From contig CM041551.1 in assembly GCA_023238725.1 (NCBI GenBank), forward strand, positions 6,127,759 through 6,191,758: 64,000 nucleotides of DNA, given 5' to 3'. Each line of letters begins with the position of its first letter. Within the stretch, counting starts at the first letter, position 1. This DNA is from Scortum barcoo. Taxonomy: Eukaryota; Chordata; Actinopteri; Centrarchiformes; Terapontidae. A model generated the notes under the pieces. The model searched no databases. It saw only the letters and a program-made list of their open reading frames with translations, and was not told the origin of the DNA. A program made the position numbers and the translations under genes. Shown piece by piece: positions 13,440 to 61,600 of the stretch.

Positions 13440-15419
13440 TCATCTTAGAGTCATGGGCTATCGGAGATCCAAAAATGGTGCTCAAATGTGAATAATGTGT
13501 GCCATATTCTCTTAGACAAAGAATGAGAAGCATCTGCATTGACTCTGCAAAGACAATTTCCAGATGTACTATGATTGTTTTGGGCACTGTGTGGACAATT
13601 AAATATAACTTTGGTCCTCAAAAGACAAACAAGATGCACTTAAATCGCTGTATATTTTTAACATAATTCACCAATATTTCATTTACCAATCACTTGCTCA
13701 GTACACCCTGGCACCTGGTCAGAATATTTATAATTCTTTTTGAAACTGTGCAATTACATTTTTATTTGAATATTTTGTACAAAGTTCTTACAGGCTCATT
13801 ATCTATGTGTGTTTATATACCAAAAAACCTGTGTTTGTTTAGAATAGTGCACATAGCCACAACATTGAAAAAAACGTTTGGCGCACTTCGCCGACATCAG
13901 TAATCTTACACAAATCCTCTGAGTCGTGTTTCTATCTGCTGTCTGTTTTAAACTGTTACATTTAGGTTATAATTAATAATTTTTCTTGTAACTTGTGTAT
14001 AAAGCTATAAAGCAATATAATGACCAATGCTACAAACTGTACTGGGTATCTGTATTGGCATTTGGTAATGTTATGAAGCACCAGTTGCAAAGGGTATACA
14101 TCCACTTGTTTTTATACTGTTGAACATGTATAGCATCAATTTACACTGACCTGAAAAGCTTTTGAAATGCCACTGGATTTTATAATGGCATTCTCTTTCT
14201 TTTTTATATAACATTTACAGTTCTTAATAGCCAAAGCTGTTTTTCTTTTTACAACTGAAGTAGTTTTATCAATAACCTAAACCTTACAGGTTCTATGTAA
14301 GTAATTGGAAGCGCATCATTTATTTAAAAGGTATCTGTTTTTCATGGTAATATACAAGGTTGAAAGAATGTTGAAAAGTTCAGTGTAAAAAAAAAAACAG
14401 GTACATGAAAACACCCTTTTGTAACTTATTAAAATATATCCAACAACTCCCATGATGGTCTGTTTTTGTTCTTCAGATTTTTCAAACTTGCAACTTGAAC
14501 AAAGAACAATTATTCCTGAGATTTCAAGAAGTTATGCAATGTTATTGTTTAAGCAAAAAAAAACTGTATTCATGAATGAAGGTAAACTGATGACCAAACA
14601 CAACAGACAGAGAATGAGTAGAGATACAGATATGTGTTAAATTGTATTTATAGTTTGTGTATTTATTCTTTACCAGTGGTAGGATTATTATACAGGTGGA
14701 ATTATACAATGTAACATAGGCCAGGTGGCTAGGTCATGTAGGCCTCTACACATGGCATTAGCAGTCTCCCAGTCCTGAGAAAGGAGATTAAATCAATCTG
14801 CTTAACTATTCACAAGGTCTGGATTCTAGCTGCGTTAGCAACCCCAGGGAGCACTTAGTAGAATATGTGGCGTTATGCTTTATTTCCTGGGTTTCAATCT
14901 ACAGTGCAAGTGTTCATCTGAGGTAAGTGATACATCATGATGGATTATAGCCATGCTTTGAAATTCAGTCAAAGAATGTACAATTTGTGATCTGGCAGCC
15001 ATAAAATTGCATAATAGTTGTAACTGGTTTAGAATAAATTCATTTTGATACATGCACTGGGACTGTGAGATATTCAGTGTTTTTAGGTAGCGAAAATAAC
15101 CATGGATAGTACCGAGAGTATTTTTATAGACTGTGGAAAAGTTTATAGTTGTTATGCTGACTGAAGTGTTTTGAGCTCATTAACCTCATTACGGAGCTAT
15201 TGCTAGCCTTCACATGGAGCACTCACTGGATGAATGTGATGTACACAGTGGTGTTCATCCACAATATTTAGCTTTCCAAATGCAAATTATATTTTACAAT
15301 CACAAGTGTTTTTGTGAAAGCATGAGGTAGCTTTATTTAGCTCATGAAACTATTGTGGACTGGTTAAAAACAGGTTTGTTGGCTGGTGCCAGCCCCTGCG
15401 GGGCTGAAAAGGAGGAGCT
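13440..15419 (+). other. arhgap29 3' UTR and arhgap29-abca4 intergenic spacer
   Basis: This 1.98-kb stretch without a gene separates two head-to-tail genes. It should contain the arhgap29 3' UTR and the abca4 promoter. Possible poly(A) signals are ATTAAA at 13598-13603 and 14428-14433, and AATAAA at 15033-15038; the sequence alone does not show which is used. The DNA is AT-rich and its short open frames are chance. GGATTA motifs, the core of CRX/OTX sites, occur at 14682-14687 and 14942-14947. Confidence 0.6.
14682..14947 (+). promoter_or_regulatory. abca4: Candidate CRX/OTX motifs upstream of abca4
   Basis: GGATTA, the photoreceptor homeobox core, occurs at 14682-14687 and 14942-14947, about 740 and 480 bp before the abca4 start codon. 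A six-base motif occurs often by chance, so this is only suggestive; abca4 is known to be photoreceptor-specific. Confidence 0.25.
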
Positions 15420-50625
<35,206 letters not shown>

Positions 50626-51720
50626 ACTTAACTCAATGAGCTCAACTGGAAGACAGCCTTTGGCTTCCAGGTCAGGGGCCGCTGTGTTCAAAAACTGTGG
50701 CCTGTGGATTGAGCGTGTGCTTTGGAGGACTGAAAACTAGCTGGGAGGACTTGAACCTCCTATTCAAATGAGACAGAAGACTCTCTATCGTGACATCATG
50801 AAGTCCAACCCCTAGCTTGGTAGTGATAAGTGATGAGTGCATGGTCAGTTTTGGGATACTAGAAACACGGAGGACAAACCAGTTGTGTCCTCTTAATTTG
50901 AGCACATGAAGTCTGTATTTCTCATTCGCATCTAGAGGCCTTTGAAATGGGGCAGTCCTTGTAGATCCACTGTGCGTTAGGTCTTGAAATGCAGTCTGTG
51001 AAGGAGGCAGCCCCTTTAATGTGACATATGTCACGTTTGACTGATGATTTGACAACTTTGCTTTTCCAGTAAAAGGGTTAGTGGGCTTTGAATTTGGAAA
51101 GTGTGGAGCATTTATGTGCCTGGTATGTGTTCCACGTTCTGCTCACCTTGTAGGCCTTGCAAACTAAATGAAACAAAGCTTTAGATTTATGACAAGGACC
51201 ATGACTGTGACTTATGAAATGTCAAAAATGGTTATAACTGGAACTTCACATGAAATGTAAAAGAAAGCATATGTCCTGTGTATTTTTTTTTTGCTTCAGA
51301 TGCCAAGCAAGACAATCTTTTTTTTTTGCCTTCTTCAGATATGCACACTTAACGCTCAGAGAAACATAGACTTAGCACTTTATTGATGCAGCTTTATTTG
51401 AAGCATCACAGTTCTTACCAATTTTTGGCAATCTGCTAAAAAATCTGCTAGTGCAATACAGCTAATGATTTTTTTTTTACAAAATCCTCTTGCTGCTATG
51501 AAATTAATTTCAACATCATGTCATATTTTGATGCCTCCAACGTCTTGTTCCATCTATGCGCTTTATAATACTTATGTGTGACTTTGGTGAACTGTCGCCG
51601 TTCCACCAGCACCTGGTGTCATTAGAGGAAGTTGACACAATGTCACTAGACTGATGTTTCTGAGAGGAGCATCATGTCAAATAAAGACACATTTTTTCCT
51701 TAAAATGTGGAGATTTTCTT
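50626..51720 (+). other. abca4: abca4 3' untranslated region
   Basis: Non-coding sequence between the abca4 stop and its likely polyadenylation site, about 1.06 kb. It ends with AATAAA at 51680-51685. I see no coding signal on either strand here. Confidence 0.65.
51680..51685 (+). terminator. abca4: Candidate abca4 poly(A) signal AATAAA
   Basis: A canonical hexamer about 1.06 kb after the abca4 stop, followed by a T-rich stretch (51691-51700) that could act as downstream element. It is the most convincing hexamer before the convergent neighbour. Confidence 0.6.
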
Positions 51721-52617
51721 TCAGATGTCCTATTTAATTAAAATTACTTGGGATTACTCACATTCACATATATAGAAAACAGTTTTGAACCGTTTAATAA
51801 AACCTGAGATTAGACAATAATGGCTAAGGAGCCACAGCAGTTATCAATGAATACCTGATTTACACATTAATGCCAGAAGTAACACTTCTACAGTACAGTT
51901 TCCATACAGTTTACAGTGGAGAAGCTTGGTATTAGCATGATTAAATGCCTGCTTTATCAACATTCCTCCTGAGAACTTAAAAGTTGTGTTGCACTCTCGA
52001 ATGGATGCCATGACATTTAAAATTTTAGTCAATTAATTTGCTTCCACAGGCACTTTATTATGCTCTATGTTTTATTTCTTTTACTTAACCTGAAAACTTT
52101 ATTAGTGATATAAGCATTTATCACTGGCAAGATCTAACACACCATGTGGGCTAATAAACCAGCTTGCAGTGAGAATCACTGTACTCACTGATTTAAATAA
52201 GGGTTGCTAAAATGCTGGCGCACCATTTTTCAACCTTTAGTCAAGTCCTGAAGGATCCAGATACAAAAAAAAAATCATTGATCAAATTTAGCATTAAGAT
52301 TATAAAAGCAATGAAGATGTATCTAATCTCAGTGCCAACCTTATGTCACAATGCCAAATCAAACTCTTAAGAAGAAACTAAAACCCATTGTTGAAACTTA
52401 ACAGTTTCATGCTATTCTTAAATGCTTCCGAATATTGCCATGATATTATTGCTCCCATTCCCACTCCTTTTAGTTACTTTATTGATATAAAAAAGCTTGC
52501 ATAGTCCTGGACTCAGCAGCAGTAGCTTCTTTGTCCAGTGAAAAACACTTGTAGGGACTGAACATACACCCCTCGTGCTACATGAGGAGTAGCTAGTTCA
52601 TTTGATTTTGATCACTA
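51721..52617. other. Convergent intergenic stretch with 3' UTR of the TECR-family gene
   Basis: About 0.9 kb between the 3' ends of two convergent genes. The right part should be the 3' UTR of the minus-strand enoyl-CoA reductase gene. AT-rich, with no coding signal. Minus-strand AATAAA (plus-strand TTTATT) occurs at 52478-52483, with more distal copies at 52071-52076 and 52054-52059. Confidence 0.55.
52478..52483 (-). terminator. Candidate poly(A) signal of TECR-family gene
   Basis: AATAAA on the minus strand, about 135 bp after the stop codon. More distal copies exist, so alternative 3' ends are possible. Confidence 0.45.
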
Positions 52618-55600
52618 TCATAAAATCAGAGGGATGATGGCCATCCGGAGGCTGGGATAGTCCTTGAACTCCCTGCTGTAGGCTCTGTGCTTCCCTTTGG
52701 CCCAGATTGTCATCTGGATGAACCCCAATAATGTGTACAATGCCACTGAAAAACAAAACATACAAATTTTGGTGCAACTATTGTATTTGGTAAAGTAAGA
52801 CAACAACAACACAGAATATACTGAACATACCTGGCAGACACTGGGTCATGATGGAAAAACTCACCCAAGCTCCAACCTACAGTATGTGTCACAAATACAG
52901 ACAGACAGAGAGGTAAATACACAGCGTGGGTGATACTCATTGCCATGATAAATTACTATAATGCTTTCTCTTACCTCGTATGTGTAATTTGGACAGGATA
53001 CAAAGATAAACAGCCATGTGAAGGGGTTTTTAGTTGGCATAGGAAATCTTCTGCCTCTGGATCCTGAGAAATTGTTTTGTGATAGAAAAAACATTTATGT
53101 TATTCATGTTTTATTTTATGTAGCAGTTCTCTTTATGATGAAAATACACTATAGACACTAGGTCATCCATGTTTGTATGGTGGATCAACCAAAATAGTGT
53201 TGATATAGCGCAAATATCGACAGGTGAATATTTTTAGATGGTGTGGTTTCACAAAAATGATGAAGTGGACAAAATCTTTAAAATTAGATTATTGCTCTTC
53301 TACATTAACCACTATGGAAGTAAACAGAAGCTTGACAACTCACCATCTCTGAGACTATTAAGAGTCACGTGAATGGAGAAGTTGCCCAGTTCACAAATCT
53401 GGAGCAGAGATAAGCATTTCACGCCTTACTGTCACACATACACACTGAATGTTGGCCCTGTGTGATAACCAGTGTACAGTACATACCACAAATATAACTA
53501 ATGCATAGTTGACTTGTAGCTCTCCGTACGCTGTGAAGAGAGAGGCTGATGTTGACAAGCTGTAGAAAAACAAGATTGTGTGTGTTTGTGTGCGTGTGTG
53601 TGCGTGGGCCGACTCACATGGAGGTGTATAAAGAGGGTGGTTGATATAGTATGCCAACCAAGCAGAGAAACCCCAGTAATAGGCACAATTCTGAAAGAGG
53701 AAACAACAAAAGAGATGTATGAATATGTGTTTTTTTTCATTTTTTTTACATCGCATGATGTACAATGGACTGGCTGATTCAAGTGTACATTTAATGTTTC
53801 CTTTGATTCTGTTTCTATTTCTGAACTACTGAAACAAACAAAATAAAAGACCTATAAGAACTACCTCTCCTCATTAAGATGCTGTGCTCTGAGACAGCGC
53901 TCTGTATCAGAAGCAGTCCTTAGGCTAAAATCAGTATGCAAACAGCTGGCATGGGACAGGGAAAAAGAGGCCACGCATTGTAAAAGAGGTGAGGACATTA
54001 TCAGAGGCTCTTCTTTTCAAGGGAAGTCATGTCCTCACCCTGACTATTGTCCTGAGAGGCATGGTCCCATGGGAGAAACGATGCACAAAGATAGTCTCTA
54101 TCAACCTCTTCATGTAGTGGAAGGTATGACAGGCACAGGCTAGTCTGAGAGACAGAGACAGGAGGGATGGGGTCAGAGGGGCAAACGTGTACATGTAACT
54201 GAGGTGCTTATATTATTGCTGTCATATGCAACTTCAGAACACTAAGTCTGCAGCAGGTTTAAGACTTGAGTTGAGAAAGGATTAAATTTAAATGATCCAT
54301 GTGTGCCAAATTGGGTCACTGCAGAGATTGAGCAGAGAGTGCAGTATACTGTAAATAATAGAACACACCACAATAATTTAAACATCATAAACATAACCAA
54401 CTAGGTGCAGGACAAGAAGATTTATATGAATGACTGAATGAAAGTTGTGATAGTGAAAATATGTCAAATTTGTGAAAACCCCAATTCATATAGTCCTGAC
54501 ATTTCTCTGAGGTACAATATAATGTACCGACAACCCCCAAGGGAGAGGATGTGGATTGATAAGCGGATCAATATGGCCAAGACTGAACCAGCAGCATAAA
54601 ACAAAGCTAATGTTGATGTAGATGTTACACTAACATGAGATAATGCATCTAGTTTTGATTGAATTTTACAGGCTGACTTTTAGTCCATAATAGATGTGAT
54701 GTGGTGAAGCATAAAATGGCAGTGAACAAGTAAATGACAGACCTTAATAAATACTTGTGAATTATTACAGAATACTTTTGGGAAGTACACCCAGATGAGC
54801 AGAATGATATGGACAGCAGCTGATTAGCTTAGCATGATGACTGCTAAAAAAATTCACACTCCTACAGTATTCTACATAATGCTGTTGTGCATAGTTAGCT
54901 TTGTGCTTTTGCTTGTATGAAAAAAACCCTAAGCCCTTAGAAGAACAAGCTATTCATGTTTTCTTTAAGGACCCACATGGTTGGTTGTTGGTAAGTTGGT
55001 ATAGTTGGTGAGTTCTTTCTTACTGCAGGAAGAGTGTATATTTTTGGAGATATTATGCAGTCACAGCAATGGCAATTTGTCTTTGGCATTAAGGGCTATC
55101 AAACCAATGAGCCATTTTTCAGACTTTTGGGCCGTCTGACTAATGTTGGATGTCAGAACAGAATTCTTCTACCAGTAGAAATACTGATAGCTGATTTACA
55201 TATTATACAGTATCTTGTTTGTTTTATACATTACAAAGAGAAAGTGCAACAGTGACACGTTGTGGTTTTATGTGTGGTACCTAACCGGACTAATTGTTGA
55301 CTTGCCAGGCCAGCTCTTAACCTTGTTCGCAGACTTGGTTTCCACATGTTCCACACATGGAACTACTCATTTAAACTATCTCCCTTCTAGAAAAGGAATC
55401 AAACTAAAGTCTCTTAACTTGCTTTATGTTTGCAGGTTAAAACTGATATCCTGCCATAACCTGTGCAGTTTCTATTTACCACTTACGTGACAACAGGAAG
55501 GGGACTGGAGGTAAAGGCATATCTGTGTGAGTAAATGTATGGTACTCTAAAATAGAAGAGGAGGTAGGTGAGAAGGGGCCCAATGCACTCTGCCAGAAAC

Positions 55601-58600
55601 ACCTGGAGACAAAAGAAGCAAAGTTAACACTTTGAAACTGTTGCTCTCAAATGATTATTTTTGTCTCTGTGACACCACCTGGGCTCAGTACTCTTTTTTA
55701 AAAACGACATCACACATGCAAACAAAAAGAAAAACGTGTGGCAAAGTTATAAAAGTAGGTAGGCAAAAACAGAAATAAAACCAGATAAATGTTTTAATCT
55801 GAATCTTTTGTTTTACATCCTAATCTTGTCACTACAAACCAAAGATACAGCTGTTTATTTGCAAATTAAAGTGCCTATTATTATATCAGTTGGAACAAAA
55901 GTAAATGAAATTGCAGTGCCAGACTTGGATGTATTTTTTGACTTTCTCAGTATTAGTGAATCAGTAATCATGAGTGCTCTTCTTACCATAGTCCAACCTA
56001 ACTGTGGACCAAGATCTCTGAAGTACATGGTTGCAGTGGTCCCAACAGGTAGATTCTGTAAGACCTCATCATCTCTGAGTGACTTTTCCTCTGAGAAAGA
56101 AGAAAAAAAAACATGCCCACACATTAAGCTTCATCTGAATTCATACCACATGATAATTCAACTATCCACTGGGAAATATCGTCTCTAGATTATCAAGCCT
56201 CCTAGAGCTGAGAAATGGCCATGTTGACAGAATTTGCAATGAGAGTCATATAGATATTCCTTATGTGTACGTAAATTTTAGCAGGTGTGTGCATTGTGGC
56301 TTAGACTGATGTTTCAGGAGGGTTTTTAACGAATGTCTGATCAGTTTTTCAGCACACGTTCTCCCTACCCTGAAAGCTCATGGGGCCACAGCCACAGATA
56401 ATGTGTTGTACTAATTGGATGACATTTTTAGAATATCCTCAGGGGTAACTGGCCCACATAGCTTTTAACCAAAGTCTCTACTCTGTGCTTTTTAGTCGCA
56501 AGTCATCCCTCGTAGTCCATTTGAAACAAAAGCCCTGCAATATGGTAGGTGCTGTGTTTGTCTTTATCATTTTCATTTAGGCTAAAGTGAATGGAAAGTT
56601 GATGCACAGTAAACAGTCTAACTGTTGGGGTAAAAATAAAGGAAGAACAATGGTTTCCACAGTGATGCTGGCTTTCATTCACAGAGTGAAGACCATTGCA
56701 AGTGTTGCTTAACATTCTGGGCCGAGCTGTGATTCAGTCTAAAAAAATCTCCCATCAAATTCACCCACTGATCACATCAAGGTTTTGCAATTTGTCATCA
56801 GTATTGGGCCTGTGGAAAATTTAAGCCTGGGATACGGAGGATGCATTTTAATTGCAACTGCTAATTATTTAGTTCATGAATGCATGCAGTAGCCTTGCTG
56901 GACAAGTGCGTCTCTTCTAAACTATGCACTTCACATTATGGATACGCTGCACTTGTGTAGTAAGAAATCTCAGTTTAAGTAACACCACAAACTGTATCAG
57001 TGTCAGATGACAAAACAGCAGTTCTTGGACAGACTTACATGTTTTTCTAAATGAATTACTACACACCTTTGCTCTTCATAAAGAAGAAAATTTAAAAGCT
57101 GTACTATCCCTTGCCCATTTGTATTATAAACAACTTTAAACACCTTACCTCTTTTCTGTTTATACCAGGTTAAACAAGCTCTGTGTTATACATGACAATT
57201 ACAGCAAAGAAAGATTTTGTCATAATGGCTTCAGTGCAGCCAAAGGACACACACACCATAGATTTTGGAATCAAGATGCTCTTTGTACCTACTCAGCCCA
57301 AATCACATTACGGGACTGTAACAAGGAATGGCATCATAATTTCACGCAAGAGACTGTGCAGTTCTGGTGAGAGACAAAAACATAAACTGTCCTCTAAAGA
57401 AGTGAGCACTCCACAGCAGAACACCTCCCTTTTTCTTTTTGTTCTAAGCATCAGATACCTGATACCCCGATGGTAAATTTAAGAAAGCTGTCTTCATTTT
57501 ACCGACATTATCACTTTTTAAATGGTAAATAGTTACCACCCACAAATTTGGAGCCACACAGCCTTTTGCAGCTTTTGTTGAAACACTAATATACACACAC
57601 AGTAAATAATCACTTACTGGGATCAAGCTTCAGGGCCTGTCTTGCTGCATACCACTGAGGATCTGAGAAACACACACACACACCATAGACGCACACATAT
57701 ACACACATTCAGGGTTAGAGCTGGCATTGCACACACAGACTTTGGCCTCGGGCCTAATAATAATTGATCACAATGGAATAAGGTTGAACTGTGCTGCTCT
57801 GATGGATGCTGATGGCCCCAGGCTTGGCAAACATTTGGTAACATTTTCTGACCAGACAGATACTGATGACAGAACCACTGCAGGCCCCGGAGAAGTAAAC
57901 AAGAAATTGTTTTCATCCGGACATCTCTCTAGGGAACTGGTGTGTTATGATGTACAGTAAGTAAGTTATTCCCCCAGTTGTATAGCAGACCTATTAATCA
58001 TATTTTAATCTATGAACCATACAAATTAAAGTTGTAGTATACAGTAAATGTTCAAAAGGTCACCCACTCCTCAATAGTTTTTAGACACCCCTCTTTCAGC
58101 CCCTCCACAGTTCACATGCACAGCACCAAAGTCTGTGCATGGCCTTCACGTGAACAGCATCCCATCCACACTCTGCACCAATGAAAAGACTGGTCACCTG
58201 TCCATCACCTCTGCAGCTATATAGATGAATCATCAGGTCAGAACCAAAAAAGAGGCTTCATGTACTGCTGCGTTTTGGACTTCATTCAGGCAAGAGAAGA
58301 GACTAAACACTCTTCTGGATTTTATGGACTTTACCAACTTCTCTAACCATCACAATTTATTCATTCCTGTGCGTCCATGAGAATGTGAGTATGCGGTTAT
58401 ATTCTGCTGCGATAGTCTGCATCAGTATAACATCATACCTTCTCATGTATAACATTGGTGCTGTCATACAAAGTCCTAAATAGTTTTCAGTACTTAACAT
58501 TACTTTGCTAATGTCTTTTACTCATCACTATTCTGTTACTGCTGTTCTCTGTGATGCTTATGGACTCCGGTGGTGCCATGCATGTTATCAGGTGTAACGC

Positions 58601-61600
58601 TGTGTCAATAGTATTATTTAGTCATGTTTGTTTACAACGCAAACGAGTCCGTTATTATATATTTTACTAATGCCTGTCTTGTTTTTCTTATTCCTCTGGA
58701 GCAACCACACACATGCATACCCAAAATAAATGAGTGGCATGTCAAGAGAGTGTGTGTGATTCATTGGGATTGTTCATCTGTTCTAACCGGACAACCTGTG
58801 GAGTTTACAGTGACATTTATTGAATCAACAGCCTAGGATTCCTTCAGTTATCATCCCTGAGGTCACGTGTTGGTGTTCAAAAAAATCAACCCCTCAATTA
58901 CAGTAAATGTGTAAAAAATAATACAAAAATAATGAATAATTGATAGAATATCAATTCAAACTGATACCTTGGATAATGAGTTACATCAAAAATATTGAGG
59001 GTTTTATGGAAGTCGACTGGAGTACTGTGTCGGACATTGCACAATATATTATACAACCACAAAACAAGATGAAGACTCAGGGTCACCAAACTCAATCATT
59101 TCAAAACTGCACATCACTCACATGATTTGTGAAAGAGGCTCTTGATGTCTCCAATTGTTGAGTATGGCTCCACCTGAATGGAACACAAACACAAAGTGCG
59201 TAACCATCATGCATTATCAGTGAAGACACTGAGAGGATGTTTTGTGTTAGAACCTCTAAAGCTCACAGTAATTAAAAACTCATACTGTGGAGCCAACAAT
59301 TGTTAAAACCCGCAGAGCTGCATTTCAAATTCTAGTGGAGATCACAACAATTCATATGATATCAAATATGGCTGAACTTTGAAAACATGTCTAAAATGAT
59401 GCACAATACTGTCTGATTGATGGGAAGGTATGGCCTCTTGGGTTTGAATATTTCACTCAATATAAACATATCATACTTTAATGGAAAGTTGGAACCAGCT
59501 GGGACAGAATATTGTCAGACTGTGGAAGAAGATTATTGTCCTCAACCTTAAAAATACCAAAGGGGAAATATAAGGGTAAAACTTTAGTCATGGTGACATG
59601 TCAGCATACCTTATCTAAAAAACAAAGCTGCTCTTTGGTGTTGGCATCCAGGATCTTCACCTGAAGAAAACAAGAAGATGTACCACCTTTATAAAGCGCA
59701 ACACCCAGGAAGTAAGTTTCATACACTTTAAATGTAAAACACTAAAACTTTTACAGTAACATTTTGCCATTTCAGAACATCTCTAGCTTGATCTACATCT
59801 TTTACATATATCATCATATTGGCTGTTCTTTAGGCTTTTCCTGGCCCATTACCTTTTTGCAGGAGCAAGCAGTAAATCAAATCACAGCCAGTTTAGAATA
59901 AAATATGAACAACTGGAAATAACGTTGATGCCTGCATGAAGCACTTCTCATAGGCCCTATTGTCAAGTGTGTCCAGTTTTCCTGATCAAGTGCAGTAATC
60001 GCAGTCTGAACAGGGAGCCAGGTCGAGCCTTGTAGGAGAAAAGGGATCGTGTTGTCCTGCTGCTCTCTTGCACACATCTTTTTTATCTTAATTAGACCAT
60101 GTCAGTGGTGATGTACAGCATATGCAAGGAGGATGGTGGGTGGCCGCCCACAATTTGCCCTGAAAGCACTCCATACTGTGCTGCTCAGCAGAGCTGTCCC
60201 GGGTAAATTGGTTCCCTTACTGGACAGTGTAATAACCCGCTAATGGATACCTAAAGATTTGCTGAGTGCACAGTCGAGAAAGAGAGAACGAGAATGGGAG
60301 AGAGAAAGAGAGAGAGAGGAAGAGAGAGCTCCATACATATTCCATCTGCTGTTTGCATTGCAAAAAACACAAGTTTGGTAAGTCATTAAATCTTGTGTCC
60401 AGACTTATTTTACTTGCAGACTTTTCCTAGTAATTAATTCTCTTGATTTGTGACAGTGGCACTTTCACCATCCTGAGATGTATTACATCTTCAAACAAGA
60501 GCTTTGGTTTTACATTCCTCTTTTTATTCTAAACAGATAATCTCCTCAAGTTCTTGAAACCAGCGAAATCCTTCACATTTTCTCTAAAAACACCTTGCAA
60601 ATATGCTTCACAGTTCTACAAATAAAATATATCATCTTGTCAGTCTTTGCAGCTTGTGTTCATGCTTTGCAGGATCTGAGCACAGGACATGCTGACGTGT
60701 CTGAAAAGGGCATCCTGGGAGATGGGTTTGTTTACCCTTTCCATCTGCTAACCTTCCCAGCTGCACATGTTGATGCATTTCATTCAAGCTCATGCATCGG
60801 GAGCGTCATTAGGGCTGTGTGTTGCAAAATGGCGTGCACTCAGCTGTGCTGTGCCCTTGTAAATCTGATTATCAGACGCCCCTGTCGTCTCACGGGAATT
60901 CGGGGCAGTGCTGACAGCACAGGTCACGCAGAACATGTTCGTGCATTCTTGTGAGGGCTTCGTCTCTGTGAGGGGAATTAAAGTATTTTTTCCACATGAA
61001 CATTTATTCTTTGTATGCAAAGTGTGTTTAGTTGACATCAAAGGTGATCCAGACTGTTCTCCTCACCGTATCTTGCTTTAATAATGCAAGTACTGAATAC
61101 CAACCGAAGAAGACTCTTAGCTGTAATAGCTCCTCTTAAACGTGAAGGCTGATGAATGTAATGGCTGATGTTGAACCACAGGGTCATTACATAAAACACT
61201 GAGCACGATACAACTGAAGCTGATTAGGTGCATATGGTTGTCCAGCGTAATCCACTGTCCTTTTGCTTTCACACTAATTTCAAAGTGGACAGAATTTTTC
61301 TTTCAGTCGAGGAAAGTAATCAACCAAGAGCTCAACTGACTCTTTGCATACTGCCAACTAACAGTCTGCCTCAGCACAAGCACCTGCTCTAGTACATCCT
61401 CAGAAAAAAGGCTGTACATTTCACCATGATACAGCTCAGCAACATGTAACTGTCAACTACTACTACTACGACCACTACTTATGGTATGAACGGAGGTGTG
61501 TAAGCAGAATGTCACCTAGGATGATGTTGCTAAGTTGATAAACGATTAAGCTGATTTTTATGTAGTTTTCCATTGAAAGCTTTAAGGATCAGAGGGGGTC

